The position numbers and the translations under genes were made by a program. The notes beneath the pieces are model-generated. The model had not been told where the DNA came from. It saw only the letters and a program-made list of their open reading frames with translations, and searched no databases. From positions 1,054,001 through 1,118,000 of the forward strand of contig NZ_LT629695.1 in NCBI RefSeq assembly GCF_900099705.1: DNA of 64,000 nt. The letters are read 5' to 3'. The stretch comes from Agrococcus jejuensis. Its GTDB lineage: Bacteria; Actinomycetota; Actinomycetes; Actinomycetales; Microbacteriaceae. Shown here piece by piece: positions 8,118 through 19,289 of this stretch. Every line of letters starts with the position of its first letter. Within the stretch, counting starts at the first letter, position 1.

Positions 8118-10190
8118 TCAGGCGGAGCCGGGCACCCGGGCGGCGTCGATCGCCTCGCGCACGAGGCGCTGCAGCACGAGCGACTGCGCCCACGTCATGT
8201 GGCCGTCGTCGGCGTACACCGGCACGCCGCTCACGACGATGGGGCACTCGAGCAGCTCGAGGTCGCAGAACCAGCCGAGCGTCGGCACGACCGTCGCGCC
8301 CGCACGGGCCAGGCGCTCCGCGAGCACGTCGCGGCGTTCGAGCTGCGCGTCCTGCAGGTCGAACGCGCACGGCGACGCATCCTCGGCGCGCATGCCGTCG
8401 ATGCACTGCGCGAAGCCGGCCGCGGGCGGCGGCGAGTCGAGCCACAGCACGGGCACACCCACGTCGACGAGGTCCTCGACGTAGCGCGCCGTCGACGCGG
8501 CGAGCAGCCTCGCGACGTCGTCGTCGCGCTGCTCGTAGCCCGAGCCGACCCACCACGCGCCGTACGAGACGACGACGAGCGACGGCGAGCGCTCCTGCGC
8601 GAGCTCGACGACCCAGTCGTTGTGATCGGCGCAGCGGCGCTCGAACCACTCGCCCGTCTGCCGCTCGACGACGGCACCGGCGGCGAACGGGCACATCTCG
8701 CTGCCGAGCAGCTGCACCGTCACGTCGTCGTCGACCGCCGCGCGGACCGCGGGCGCCCACGTCGTCGCCTGCGAGTCGCCGACGACCCACACCTCGCCGC
8801 CGCCGGGCTCGCCCACGACGTAGGTGCAGTCGTCGATGTCGTCGCGGCCCACCTCCGAGCAGCCGTCGAAGCGCCACTCGGGGCCGAGCCCCGCCTCGCC
8901 CACGTCGAGGCCGTCGAGCAGGAAGCCCGGCTCGGCCAGCGCATCCCGGATGCGCGCGTCGAGCTCCGCCTCCGACTGCACGGGCGTCACGGCCACGTCG
9001 ACCGCGATCTCCTCGATGCGCGGCGCCGCGATGCTCGCGCCGAGCGCGACGGCCACGACGGTCGGCACGGCGACGGCGCTCCACGGCACGCGGATGCGCG
9101 GCACCGGGCGAGCGACGGCGCGCAGCAGCAGCGTCGAGAGCCACGCGAGGGCGACCGACACCACGAGGATGCCGGCGCCGTCGATGATGCCGATGGACTG
9201 CGCACGGGCGCCGCCGCGCTCGAGGTACAGCCACAGCACGGGCCAGTGCCACAGGTAGAGGCCGAACGAGATGCCGCCGAGCCACACGAGCTGCTTCGTC
9301 GCGAGCAGGCGGCCGACGCCGACGGGGGCGACGACGCCCGAGCCGGCGAGCAGCACGGCGACGGCCGCGAGCGTCGGCACGAGCGTCGGGAGGCCCGGGT
9401 GGCTCCACTCGACGGGCATGAGGCCCGCGAGCAGCATCGTCGCGAGTCCGGCAGCGCCGACGAGCGTGCGCGTGAGGGTCGACCAGGCGATCCGCGAGCC
9501 GAGCAGCGCGGCGAGGCCGCCGAGCGCAAGCTCCCAGACGCGCGCGCCCGTGTCGAAGTACGCGAGCACGTGGTCGGTCGACACGGCGACGAGCGCGTAG
9601 GCGAACGACGCGGTCGCGACGACGGCGAGCAGCGCCGCCGCCGCGGGCCGGATGCGCGCACGCACGCCGCGACGCCGGCGCAGCACGAGCGCGAGCACCG
9701 CGATGGCGACGATGATGCCGAGCGTCCACTGCCCCTGCACGGCCATGGCCCAGAAGTGCTGCACGATCGACCGGTCGTGGCCGGCCTGCACGTAGTCGGT
9801 CGCCGCGGCGCGCAGCCGCCAGTTCTCCCAGAACGTGGCGGCGGCGATGAGGTCGAGGCTCGTCGAGCGCACGACCGTCGCCGGGCGCACGAGGTAGGCC
9901 ACGACTGCGACGGCCGCGAGCACGAGCCCCATCATCGGCAGCAGGCGCGATGCCTGCCTGCGCAGCGCGCCGCCGACGTCGAGTCGGCCCGAGCGCTCGA
10001 CCTCGCCGACGAGGCTCGTCACGAGCAGGTAGCCGCCGAGCACGAAGAACACGTCGACGCCGCCCGAGACGGTGCCGAACCAGATGTGGTAGCTCGCGAC
10101 GAGCAGGGATGCGACGGCGCGCAGGCCCTGCACGTCGAGACGCCGCGCCCTCGCGGGCGCGGCGTCGATCGGCGATGCGGGAGCGGTCAT
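8118..10190 (-). CDS. Membrane acyltransferase with C-terminal SGNH-like domain
   Basis: 690-aa protein of the OafA/YrhL type. Residues ~10-380 form an Acyltransferase_3 domain of about ten membrane helices, with the family Arg and His in LRAVASLLVASYH and the loop GGVDVFFVLGGYLL. Residues ~430-690 look like an extracytoplasmic SGNH domain: VWVVGDSQATTW supplies the nucleophile Ser (usually GDSH, here GDSQ) and DDGHMTW the late Asp/His pair. The family transfers acetyl or other acyl groups to cell-surface sugars. Its ATG overlaps the stop of the epimerase gene by 4 bp, so it is the last gene of the deoxysugar operon and may acylate that sugar. Confidence 0.88.
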   Translation of the reverse strand: MTAPASPIDAAPARARRLDVQGLRAVASLLVASYHIWFGTVSGGVDVFFVLGGYLLVTSLVGEVERSGRLDVGGALRRQASRLLPMMGLVLAAVAVVAYLVRPATVVRSTSLDLIAAATFWENWRLRAAATDYVQAGHDRSIVQHFWAMAVQGQWTLGIIVAIAVLALVLRRRRGVRARIRPAAAALLAVVATASFAYALVAVSTDHVLAYFDTGARVWELALGGLAALLGSRIAWSTLTRTLVGAAGLATMLLAGLMPVEWSHPGLPTLVPTLAAVAVLLAGSGVVAPVGVGRLLATKQLVWLGGISFGLYLWHWPVLWLYLERGGARAQSIGIIDGAGILVVSVALAWLSTLLLRAVARPVPRIRVPWSAVAVPTVVAVALGASIAAPRIEEIAVDVAVTPVQSEAELDARIRDALAEPGFLLDGLDVGEAGLGPEWRFDGCSEVGRDDIDDCTYVVGEPGGGEVWVVGDSQATTWAPAVRAAVDDDVTVQLLGSEMCPFAAGAVVERQTGEWFERRCADHNDWVVELAQERSPSLVVVSYGAWWVGSGYEQRDDDVARLLAASTARYVEDLVDVGVPVLWLDSPPPAAGFAQCIDGMRAEDASPCAFDLQDAQLERRDVLAERLARAGATVVPTLGWFCDLELLECPIVVSGVPVYADDGHMTWAQSLVLQRLVREAIDAARVPGSA

Positions 10191-10753
10191 GCGCTCGCGA
10201 GCACCTCCGCGAGCGTGGGGGCGTCGAGGTCCTTCTGGCTGATGATCGACCGGTCGTCGCGGTCGGGCTCGATGGGCCAGAGGATGCCGAGCTCGGGGTC
10301 GAGGGGCGTGATGGCGACGCCGGCCATGCCGGGCACCCACTCGCTCGTGAAGCAGTAGACGTACTGCGTCGGGGTGTCGCCCGTCGACTGGAAGCCGTTG
10401 CAGACGCCCTCGGGCACGAGGATCTGCGTGCCGGGCTGCAGGTCGGTCTGGAAGACGGCGCCGCGCGTCGGCGAGTCGGGACGCGTGTCGACCCAGGCGC
10501 CGTAGGCGGTGCCGTGGGCGATCGCGATGAGCTTCACCATCGACTCGCCGTGCATGCCGCGCATGCCGCCGGGCTTCGTCTCGGTCACGTTCACCTGCTG
10601 GAACGCAGGCAGCGCGTAGCCGGCCGCCTCGAACGCGGAGGCGCGGAAGAACTCGCGCACCGTGCCGCGGTCGTCGGTGATCTGCTTCATCCGCACGAGC
10701 GCGAGCCCATCGATCGTCGTCGTCTGCAGGTCGAAGTCGATGATGTCCACCAC
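10187..10753 (-). CDS. RmlC-like nucleotide-sugar 3,5-epimerase
   Basis: 188-aa cupin of the dTDP-4-dehydrorhamnose 3,5-epimerase family. DDRGTVREFF near residue 30, the MRGMH segment with the conserved His, GAWVDTR, the PEGVCNGF turn and a C-terminal SQKD are family features. It sits between a Gmd-type pair and an acyltransferase, not with rmlABD, so the substrate is more likely a GDP-4-keto-6-deoxy sugar than dTDP-rhamnose intermediates (inference). ATG start; its 3' end overlaps the acyltransferase start. Confidence 0.82.
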   Translation of the reverse strand: MVDIIDFDLQTTTIDGLALVRMKQITDDRGTVREFFRASAFEAAGYALPAFQQVNVTETKPGGMRGMHGESMVKLIAIAHGTAYGAWVDTRPDSPTRGAVFQTDLQPGTQILVPEGVCNGFQSTGDTPTQYVYCFTSEWVPGMAGVAITPLDPELGILWPIEPDRDDRSIISQKDLDAPTLAEVLASA

Positions 10754-10798
10754 GATCGACCACCCTACCCGGGCGCGAGAGCCGCCCCGGCCGGGCCG

Positions 10799-11774
10799 CT
10801 ACGGCTGCGAGGTCTCGCCGGCGGCGACGAGGGCGGCGTCGTGGCGCACCATCGCGGCGACGATGTCGTCGAACGCGACGGTCGGCGCCCAGCCGAGCTC
10901 GGTGCGCAGCCGGGATGCGTCGCCGACGGTGCGCGCGACGTCGGCGGGTCGCACGAAGCGCGGGTCGACGACGACGAGGCGCTGCCAGTCGTCGATGCCC
11001 GCCGCCGCGAAGGCGGCGCCGACGAAGTCGCGCACCGTGCGCGTCTCCCCCGTCGCGACGACCCAGTCGCCGGGGGCGTCGGCACGGGCGATGCGCAGCA
11101 TGGCGTCGACGAAGTCGGGCGCCCATCCCCAGTCACGGTGCGCGTCGAGGTTGCCGAGCGACAGGTGATCGTCGAGCCCGGCGGCGATGCGCGCGACGCC
11201 GTGCGTGATCTTGCGCGTCACGAACGACAGCGGCCTCGCGGGCGACTCGTGGTTGTAGAGGATGGCGTTCGACGCGTGCATGCCGCGCGCGCGAGCCAGC
11301 TGCACCATGCGGTGCGCGTACGCCTTCGCGGCGCCATAGGGCGACACGGGCGCGATGGGCGTCGTCTCGCGCTGCGGGGACTCGGATGCATCGCCGAAGA
11401 TCTCCGACGACGACGCCTGCACGAGCCGCGGGGCGGTGCCCGTGCGCTCCTCGACGCGCCACGCGCCCTCGACGAGCGCCGCGACCGCGGCGCCCGAGAC
11501 GAGGCCCGTGCGCGCGGGCGAGCGCCACGACTCCGCGACCGACGAGATGCCGCCGAGGCTCACGACGAGCGACGGCGACGCGGCCTCGACCGCGTCGGCC
11601 AGGCCGTCGAGGTCGGCGAGGTCGCCGACGACGACCTCGACGCCCGCGTCGGCGAGGCGTGCCGCGCCCGCATCCTCCTCGCGCACGAGCGCGACGATCG
11701 ACGCGCCGTCGGCGAGCAACCGATCGACGAGCAGGCCGCCGTCCTGCCCCGATGCCCCCGTGACGAAGACGCGG

Positions 11775-11785
<11 letters not shown>
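10799..11785 (-). CDS. Gmd-like NAD(P)-dependent sugar epimerase/dehydratase
   Basis: 328-aa extended SDR. It has the Gmd-type nucleotide motif VTGASGQDG at the N-terminus, a Ser-rich catalytic segment QASSSEIFG, YGAAK (the YxxxK pair) and YNHESPARP, all clear relatives of the adjacent gmd. It could therefore be a diverged second 4,6-dehydratase or a reductase/epimerase acting on the Gmd product. SGQDG rather than the GxxGFxG common in Rmd/Fcl argues for a Gmd duplication. Its start overlaps the end of gmd by 11 bp, so the two are co-translated. Confidence 0.8.
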
Positions 11786-12758
<973 letters not shown>

Positions 12759-12855
12759 GACGCGCGGCTCCGTCCGTCGTTCACGTGGGGGTCGCCGACC
12801 ATCCTGCCACCGGCCACCTGGGCGCCCCCGACGAGCATCCGCCCGGACACGCAGA

Positions 12856-12881
12856 AGGGCCCCGCGCGAACGCGGGGCCCT
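12856..12881 (-). terminator. Intrinsic terminator of the str operon after tuf
   Basis: Perfect 11-bp stem AGGGCCCCGCG/CGCGGGGCCCT with a four-base loop that reads UUCG in the tuf transcript, a very stable tetraloop. It starts 19 bp past the tuf stop. Only a short T-rich stretch (TTCTG) follows, normal for high-GC actinobacteria. Confidence 0.9.
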
Positions 12882-12899
12882 CCTGATGCAGTCGGATGA

Positions 12900-14093
<1,194 letters not shown>

Positions 14094-14160
14094 TGTGTCC
14101 TCCTAGGACGTCTTTCAGGTTGCTCCGCGCGCGCGGCGTCGAAGCGGTTCTTGGGGTATG

Positions 14161-14200
14161 CAGTTATGGTAGCCGGGCTCGGCCGTCAAGCCGAACCCGG
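14161..14200 (-). promoter_or_regulatory. Hairpin and possible tuf promoter in the fusA-tuf gap
   Basis: An 11-bp near-perfect stem (14173-14183 with 14190-14200, one wobble pair) follows the fusA stop. Its loop spells TTGACG on the minus strand (14184-14189), close to the -35 consensus; candidate -10 hexamers are TAACTG at 17-bp spacing or CATAAC at 15 bp. It could be an attenuator for fusA read-through combined with a tuf-specific promoter. Only suggestive. Confidence 0.4.
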
Positions 14201-14206
14201 CCGGGC

Positions 14207-16321
14207 TCACTCGCCCTTGGCCTTCTGGACGATCTCGTCCGAGACGGCCTTGGGGACCTCGGCGTAGCTCGAGAACTCCATCGAGAAGACGGCGCGACCC
14301 GAGGTCTTCGAGCGGAGGTCGCCGACGTAGCCGAACATCTCCGACAGCGGGACCTGAGCCTTGACGACCTTGACGCCTGCGGCGTCCTCCATCGACTGGA
14401 TCTGACCACGACGCGAGTTCAGGTCGCCGATGACGTCGCCCATGTACTCCTCGGGCGTGCGGACCTCGACGGCCATGAGCGGCTCGAGCAGCACGGGCTG
14501 CGCCTTGCGGGCCGCCTCCTTGTACGCGATCGAGCCGGCGATCTTGAACGCCATCTCCGACGAGTCGACGTCGTGCGCCGCACCGTCGAGCAGCGAGGCC
14601 TTCACGCCCACCGTCGGGAAGCCCGCGAGGACGCCGACCTGCATGGCGTCCTGGATGCCGGCGTCGACCGAGGGGATGTACTCGCGCGGCACGCGGCCAC
14701 CCGAGACGGCGTTGACGAACTCGTACGTCGTCTCCGCCGTGACCTCCATGGGCTCGAGCTTGATCTGCACCTTGGCGAACTGACCGGATCCACCGGTCTG
14801 CTTCTTGTGGGTGTAGTCGTACTTCTCGATCGTGCCCTTGATGGTCTCGCGGTACGCGACCTGGGGCTTGCCGATGTTGGCCTCGACCTTGAACTCGCGC
14901 TTCATGCGGTCCACGAGGATGTCGAGGTGCAGCTCGCCCATGCCCTTGATGACGGTCTGACCCGTCTCGGGGTTGAGCTCGGTCTGGAAGGTCGGGTCCT
15001 CCTCGGCGAGCTTCTGGATGGCCGTGCCGAGCTTCTCCTGGTCGGCCTTCGTCTTGGGCTCGATCGCGACCTCGATGACCGGGGCCGGGAACGTCATCGA
15101 CTCGAGGACGACCTGGTGCTGCTGGTCCGACAGGGTGTCGCCCGTCGTCGTGTCCTTCAGGCCGATGACCGCGTAGATGTGGCCGGCCGTGACGGAGTCG
15201 ACGGGGATCTCCTTGTTGGCGTGCATCTGGAAGATCTTGCCGATGCGCTCCTTCTTGCCCTTGGTCGAGTTGATGACCTGCGCGCCCTGGTCGAGGTGAC
15301 CCGAGTAGACGCGGATGTAGGTCAGTCGACCGAAGAAGGGGTGCACGGCGATCTTCGACACGAGGGCCGCGAAGGGCTCCGTCGCGTCGGCGTGGCGCTC
15401 GATGACGACCTCGGGGTCCTTGACGTCGTGGCCCTGCACCGGCGGCACGTCGAGCGGCGACGGGAGGTACGAGACGACGGCGTCGAGCATGGGCTGCACG
15501 CCGCGGTTCTTGAACGCCGAGCCGCAGAGCACCGGGTACGCCTCGCCGGCGATCGTGAGCTTGCGGATGCCCGACTGGAGCTCCTCGATCGAGAGCTCCT
15601 CGCCCTCGAAGAACTTCTCCATGAGCGAGTCGTCGGCCTCTGCGACGGCCTCGACGAGGTTCGCGCGGTACTCCTCGGCCTTCGCCTGGAGGTCGGCCGG
15701 GATGTCCTGGACCTCGTACTTGGCACCCATGGTCACGTCGCCCTTGGCGTCGCCGGGCCACACGAAGGCCTTCATGGAGAGCAGGTCGACGACGCCGACG
15801 AAGTCGGACTCGGAGCCGATGGGCAGCTGGAGCACGAGCGGACGCGCGCCGAGGCGCGAGACGATCGTGTCGACCGTGAAGTAGAAGTCGGCGCCGAGCT
15901 TGTCCATCTTGTTGACGAAGCAGATGCGCGGGACGTTGTACTTGTCGGCCTGACGCCACACGGTCTCGGACTGGGGCTCGACGCCCTCCTTGCCGTCGAA
16001 CACGGCGACGGCGCCGTCGAGGATGCGCAGCGAGCGCTCGACCTCGACGGTGAAGTCCACGTGACCGGGGGTGTCGATGATGTTGATCTGGGTGCCGTTC
16101 CAGAAGCAGGTCACGGCGGCAGACGTGATCGTGATGCCGCGCTCCTTCTCCTGCTCCATCCAGTCGGTCGTCGAGGCGCCGTCGTGCGTCTCGCCGATCT
16201 TGTGGTTGACGCCCGTGTAGAAGAGCACGCGCTCGGTGGTCGTCGTCTTGCCGGCATCGATGTGCGCCATGATGCCGATGTTGCGGACCTTCGTGAGGTC
16301 CGTCAGCACGTCTTGTGCCAC
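14207..16321 (-). CDS. fusA: Translation elongation factor G
   Basis: GTPase driving ribosomal translocation and, with RRF, ribosome recycling. 704 aa, standard length. The G motifs [21 protein letters not shown] and NKMD are present, and domains II-V are complete through the C-terminal [22 protein letters not shown] start with AAGGAA upstream. It follows rpsG after a 73-bp gap holding a strong hairpin. Confidence 0.99.
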   Translation of the reverse strand: MAQDVLTDLTKVRNIGIMAHIDAGKTTTTERVLFYTGVNHKIGETHDGASTTDWMEQEKERGITITSAAVTCFWNGTQINIIDTPGHVDFTVEVERSLRILDGAVAVFDGKEGVEPQSETVWRQADKYNVPRICFVNKMDKLGADFYFTVDTIVSRLGARPLVLQLPIGSESDFVGVVDLLSMKAFVWPGDAKGDVTMGAKYEVQDIPADLQAKAEEYRANLVEAVAEADDSLMEKFFEGEELSIEELQSGIRKLTIAGEAYPVLCGSAFKNRGVQPMLDAVVSYLPSPLDVPPVQGHDVKDPEVVIERHADATEPFAALVSKIAVHPFFGRLTYIRVYSGHLDQGAQVINSTKGKKERIGKIFQMHANKEIPVDSVTAGHIYAVIGLKDTTTGDTLSDQQHQVVLESMTFPAPVIEVAIEPKTKADQEKLGTAIQKLAEEDPTFQTELNPETGQTVIKGMGELHLDILVDRMKREFKVEANIGKPQVAYRETIKGTIEKYDYTHKKQTGGSGQFAKVQIKLEPMEVTAETTYEFVNAVSGGRVPREYIPSVDAGIQDAMQVGVLAGFPTVGVKASLLDGAAHDVDSSEMAFKIAGSIAYKEAARKAQPVLLEPLMAVEVRTPEEYMGDVIGDLNSRRGQIQSMEDAAGVKVVKAQVPLSEMFGYVGDLRSKTSGRAVFSMEFSSYAEVPKAVSDEIVQKAKGE

Positions 16322-16354
16322 AGGGGTTCCTTACTGGAGTGGATTGGCGGGTGG

Positions 16355-16388
16355 GGCCGCGAGGCACCCGGTCGGATGCCTCGCGGCC
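16355..16388 (-). other. Strong hairpin between rpsG and fusA
   Basis: Perfect 12-bp stem GGCCGCGAGGCA/TGCCTCGCGGCC around a 10-base loop, seven bp past the rpsG stop and 34 bp before fusA. No U-run follows, so it is more likely a partial attenuator or an mRNA processing/stability element than a full terminator. Confidence 0.6.
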
Positions 16389-16394
16389 GGTGGT

Positions 16395-16865
16395 TCACCA
16401 GCGGTAGTGAGCGAAGGCCTTGTTCGACTCGGCCATCTTGTGCGTGTCCTCGCGACGCTTCACGGCAGCGCCGAGGCTGTTCGAGGCGTCGAGGATCTCG
16501 TTCATGAGGCGCTCGGTCATCGTCTTCTCGCGACGAGCCTTGGCGTACGAGACGAGCCAGCGCAGCGCGAGCGTGTTCGCGCGGTGCGGCTTGACCTCGA
16601 CGGGCACCTGGTAGGTCGAGCCACCGACGCGGCGCGACTTGACCTCGAGGGTCGGACGGATGTTGTCGAGCGCCTTCTTGAGCACCGTGACGGGGTCCTG
16701 GTCCGACTTCGAGGCGACGCCGGAGAGCGCACCGTAGACGATGCGCTCGGCGAGGCCCTTCTTGCCGTCGAGGAGGATCTTGTTGACGAGCTGCGAGACG
16801 ATCGGTGCGCCGTAGACCGGGTCTGCGACGACGGGGCGCTTCGGGGCGGGTCCCTTACGAGGCAT
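16395..16865 (-). CDS. rpsG: 30S ribosomal protein S7
   Basis: 156 aa, the standard length for S7, which nucleates assembly of the 30S head and contacts tRNA in the E site. Family marks include [10 protein letters not shown] at the start, YGALSGVA, the basic [17 protein letters not shown] and the C-terminal [18 protein letters not shown] chosen for the canonical N-terminus; the frame is open upstream but runs through rpsL. It starts 5 bp after the rpsL stop. Confidence 0.99.
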   Translation of the reverse strand: MPRKGPAPKRPVVADPVYGAPIVSQLVNKILLDGKKGLAERIVYGALSGVASKSDQDPVTVLKKALDNIRPTLEVKSRRVGGSTYQVPVEVKPHRANTLALRWLVSYAKARREKTMTERLMNEILDASNSLGAAVKRREDTHKMAESNKAFAHYRW

Positions 16866-16870
16866 GGTTC

Positions 16871-17239
16871 TCAGCCCTTCTTCGCGCCGTAGCGGCTGCG
16901 AGCCTGCTTGCGGTTCTTGACGGCCTGCGTGTCGAGCGCGCCGCGCACGATCTTGTAGCGCACGCCGGGGAGGTCCTTCACACGACCGCCGCGGACGAGC
17001 ACCATCGAGTGCTCCTGCAGGTTGTGGCCCTCGCCGGGGATGTAGGCGGTGACCTCGGTGCCGTTGGAGAGCTTGACGCGGGCCACCTTGCGGAGGGCCG
17101 AGTTCGGCTTCTTGGGCGTGGTCGTGTAGACGCGAGTGCAGACGCCTCGCTGCTGCGGGTTGGCCTTGAGCGCGGGCGCCTTGGTCTTCGAGACCTTCGG
17201 CGTCCGGCCCTTGCGGACCAGCTGCTGGATGGTGGGCAC
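16871..17239 (-). CDS. rpsL: 30S ribosomal protein S12
   Basis: 122-aa decoding-centre protein. The GTG start at 17239 gives the standard N-terminus [12 protein letters not shown] and has AAGGAAG a few bases upstream. Streptomycin-related lysines look wild type: [12 protein letters not shown] (Lys43 region) and [13 protein letters not shown] (Lys88 region). First gene of the str operon, with a ~195-nt leader below the promoter at 17441-17470. Confidence 0.98.
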   Translation of the reverse strand: MPTIQQLVRKGRTPKVSKTKAPALKANPQQRGVCTRVYTTTPKKPNSALRKVARVKLSNGTEVTAYIPGEGHNLQEHSMVLVRGGRVKDLPGVRYKIVRGALDTQAVKNRKQARSRYGAKKG

Positions 17240-17675
17240 GAATGCTTCCTTCTGCTGCACGGTGACAGCATCGATGTGATCTGCCGGCGGGGCCGGCGCC
17301 ATCGGTGATCCTGCGCACGCGAGCGAGCTCGTGAGCGACGGGATATGCCGTGGGGGCTCGGACGGCTGTCCGACTTCCCATCTGTGTGCTCGCCGCATCC
17401 CGCGCATGACGCAGGGCACGCCTGGGCGCACACCCGAGCAAGCATACGGCCGCCCTCATGCACGGGTCAAGGTCGCGCCGCTCGCCCTGGGCGATCGTGC
17501 GCGCTGCGGCGCGGGCCTCGGGGTCGTCGAGCGCGTGCCGCGACATGGAGCCTGCGATCGCCCGCCGCACGCGTGCTGCGCCTGCCAGCCGTTCGACGCC
17601 GGGCGTGCACCGCCCGTCCAGGCTCCGGCCACGCGACACCCCCTAGGCTCGGCGCGTCCCCCTGAGAGGAGCATG
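17240..17675. promoter_or_regulatory. str operon promoter (minus) and leader
   Basis: On the minus strand, TTGACC (17465-17470), an 18-bp spacer and TATGCT (17441-17446) make a good housekeeping-sigma promoter, predicting a start near 17434 and a leader of about 195 nt before rpsL. The leader contains short GC-rich inverted repeats (for example around 17317-17335) but no family I can name. The right part of the stretch (17471-17660) has no supportable gene. AGAGGAG at 17665-17671 is the ribosome binding site of the plus-strand lipoprotein gene. Confidence 0.7.
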
Positions 17676-18227
17676 ATGCCCACCATCACGAACCGCGCCC
17701 TGCGCGGCTCCACCATCGTCGCCTTCGCCGCCATCGGCGTGCTCGGCCTGGCCGGCTGCAGCGGCGGCGGCGGCGCCGACGAGGAGCCCACGTCGAGCGG
17801 CGCGAGCGAGGAGTCGGCCGCGCCCGAGGGCGACGCGTCGGGCGAGGTCTGCTCGTCGGAGCAGATCAACACGCTCATGTCGGCGTCGGGCGGCCTGCCC
17901 GAGGCGGCGACCGCGGCGGCGACCGCCGACTTCCAGCCCGCCGACCTGCTCGGCGACCTGCCCACCACGTGCCTCTTCGCGGTCGAGCAGGGCGGCGTCT
18001 CGGCGTCGTTCGCCGTGCTGCCCGGCGGCACGGCCACGCTCACGACGATCGCCGAGCAGGGCAACGCCGCGGGCGGCTCGCTCACCGACGCGGGCGGCGC
18101 CATCACGGGCACCGTCGGCGACCTGACCGTCGCGGGCGTGCCGTTCACGAGCTTCACGCAGGAGACGGCCGGCTTCGAGGGCGTCGACGACCTCGTGGTC
18201 GTCGCGTCGACGAGCCTCGGCGGCTGA
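17676..18227 (+). CDS. Small secreted lipoprotein of unknown function
   Basis: 183-aa protein starting MPTITNRALRGS, with a hydrophobic stretch and the lipobox LAGC, then a Gly/Ser/Glu-rich linker to about residue 55 and a ~125-aa domain with two Cys (GEVCSSEQ and TTCLFAV) that may form a disulfide. I do not recognise the domain. ATG 17676 is preferred over the adjacent ATG 17673 because it leaves a workable distance to AGAGGAG. Divergent from the str operon and the only plus-strand gene between rpsL and rpoB; it ends at a strong shared terminator. Confidence 0.8.
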   Translation: MPTITNRALRGSTIVAFAAIGVLGLAGCSGGGGADEEPTSSGASEESAAPEGDASGEVCSSEQINTLMSASGGLPEAATAAATADFQPADLLGDLPTTCLFAVEQGGVSASFAVLPGGTATLTTIAEQGNAAGGSLTDAGGAITGTVGDLTVAGVPFTSFTQETAGFEGVDDLVVVASTSLGG

Positions 18228-18243
18228 TCCAGCGCAGCCACGC

Positions 18244-18272
18244 GGCCCCCGGACCCTCGCGGTCCGGGGGCC
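18244..18272. terminator. Bidirectional terminator between converging genes
   Basis: Perfect 12-bp stem GGCCCCCGGACC/GGTCCGGGGGCC with a five-base loop. It lies between the lipoprotein gene (plus) and the end of the first WXG cassette (minus, stop at 18304), so it can serve both. Confidence 0.85.
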
Positions 18273-18303
18273 GTTCGCGTGTCGGGCCGCGTGCCGGGTC
18301 GAG

Positions 18304-18939
18304 TCAGGCGCGCAGCTCGGCGGCGAGCGGCGAGTCGGAGGCGAAGCGCGCGCCGACGACGATCTCGTCGAAGAGGTCGCGCAGCAGCGCCGCGAACGGC
18401 GTCTCGGGGGCGACGGCGTGCACGAGCATCGCGTGCCGCTCGCCGGGCACCGTCACCCAGTAGTCGACGCGCAGCGTGGGCAGCACGCCGAGGTCGGCGT
18501 CGTCGACGCGCTCGATCGTCGGGCGGCGCAGCACGAGCGAGCGCGGGGTCTCGAGCACACGGTCGTCGGGACCGGCGACGGCCGAGCCGCCGTGCGGCTC
18601 GTGCGCGGCGCGCAGCACGAGCGGCACGAGCGCATCCATGACCGCCCTCGGCGACGCATCGGCCGCGATGCTCACGGCGATGCCGGGGTAGACGGCGATC
18701 GACGCGGGCAGCGGCGCGCCACCGTCGAGCGCGCGCCCGAGGTGCAGCTGCTGCGCCCTCCCCCGCTCGGCGTGCGCGAGCGCGAGGTGCAGGCGACGGC
18801 GCAATCGGATGCGGTCGACGGCGCGTGCGTCGGCCGTGCCGTGCACCTCCTCGGCGAAGCGGCGGATGCGCGTGCGTGCGTCGGGTTCGCCGACGGGCAG
18901 CGCGTACCAGTCGCCCGGCAGCGGCAGCTCGAGCCTCAT
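18304..18939 (-). CDS. WXG-cassette accessory protein (cassette 1, last gene)
   Basis: 211 aa, no named family. It begins MRLELPLPGDWYALPVGEP, similar to the 175-aa protein of cassette 2 (MRIELEHDASWVPLPGIGEP), and its VDYWVTVPG near residue 165 resembles YLTPVPG in the ~205-aa proteins of the other cassettes. So it seems to be one of a paralogous group found only beside WXG-like genes here. No signal peptide or membrane helix. By position it could be a cytoplasmic chaperone or immunity-type partner of the 558-aa protein; that is inference. ATGA overlap with the 117-aa gene. Confidence 0.7.
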   Translation of the reverse strand: MRLELPLPGDWYALPVGEPDARTRIRRFAEEVHGTADARAVDRIRLRRRLHLALAHAERGRAQQLHLGRALDGGAPLPASIAVYPGIAVSIAADASPRAVMDALVPLVLRAAHEPHGGSAVAGPDDRVLETPRSLVLRRPTIERVDDADLGVLPTLRVDYWVTVPGERHAMLVHAVAPETPFAALLRDLFDEIVVGARFASDSPLAAELRA

Positions 18940-19289
18940 CGCAGGCCCCGCACCGCGGGCGCGTCGACGACGATCGACCGCCGAGACACGATGCCGAGGC
19001 CGACGAGCCCGGCGTCGGCGGCGATGCGCCGCGCGTCGAGCCGCACCTCGTGCGGGCGGTGCGTCGTGAACGCGACGGTCGCGCGCGGCATGCCGGCGCC
19101 GGCGCTCGCGAGCGCCGCGAGGGCGCCGCGCGCGGCGTCGCCCGGCGCCTCGGCGACCGCGGGGTCGAGGTCGACGTGCACGACGAGCGCCGTGCGCCAC
19201 GGCGCACCGTCGGCGACCTCGGCGACGGATGCGCTCACGACGCCATCGACGGCGGCGATCGCCGCCTCGAGCGCTGCTCGATCGGTCAT
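18936..19289 (-). CDS. Small accessory protein of cassette 1
   Basis: 117-aa soluble protein, Ala/Val-rich with alternating beta and helix (VDGVVSASVAEV, TALVVHVDLD, ATVAFTTHRP). The layout resembles a small ferredoxin-like alpha/beta fold, such as metal-chaperone-like domains, but no metal-binding Cys is present. No named family recognised. Its start overlaps the end of the 558-aa gene and its stop overlaps the 211-aa gene, each by 4 bp, so all four genes of cassette 1 are translationally coupled. Confidence 0.65.
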   Translation of the reverse strand: MTDRAALEAAIAAVDGVVSASVAEVADGAPWRTALVVHVDLDPAVAEAPGDAARGALAALASAGAGMPRATVAFTTHRPHEVRLDARRIAADAGLVGLGIVSRRSIVVDAPAVRGLR

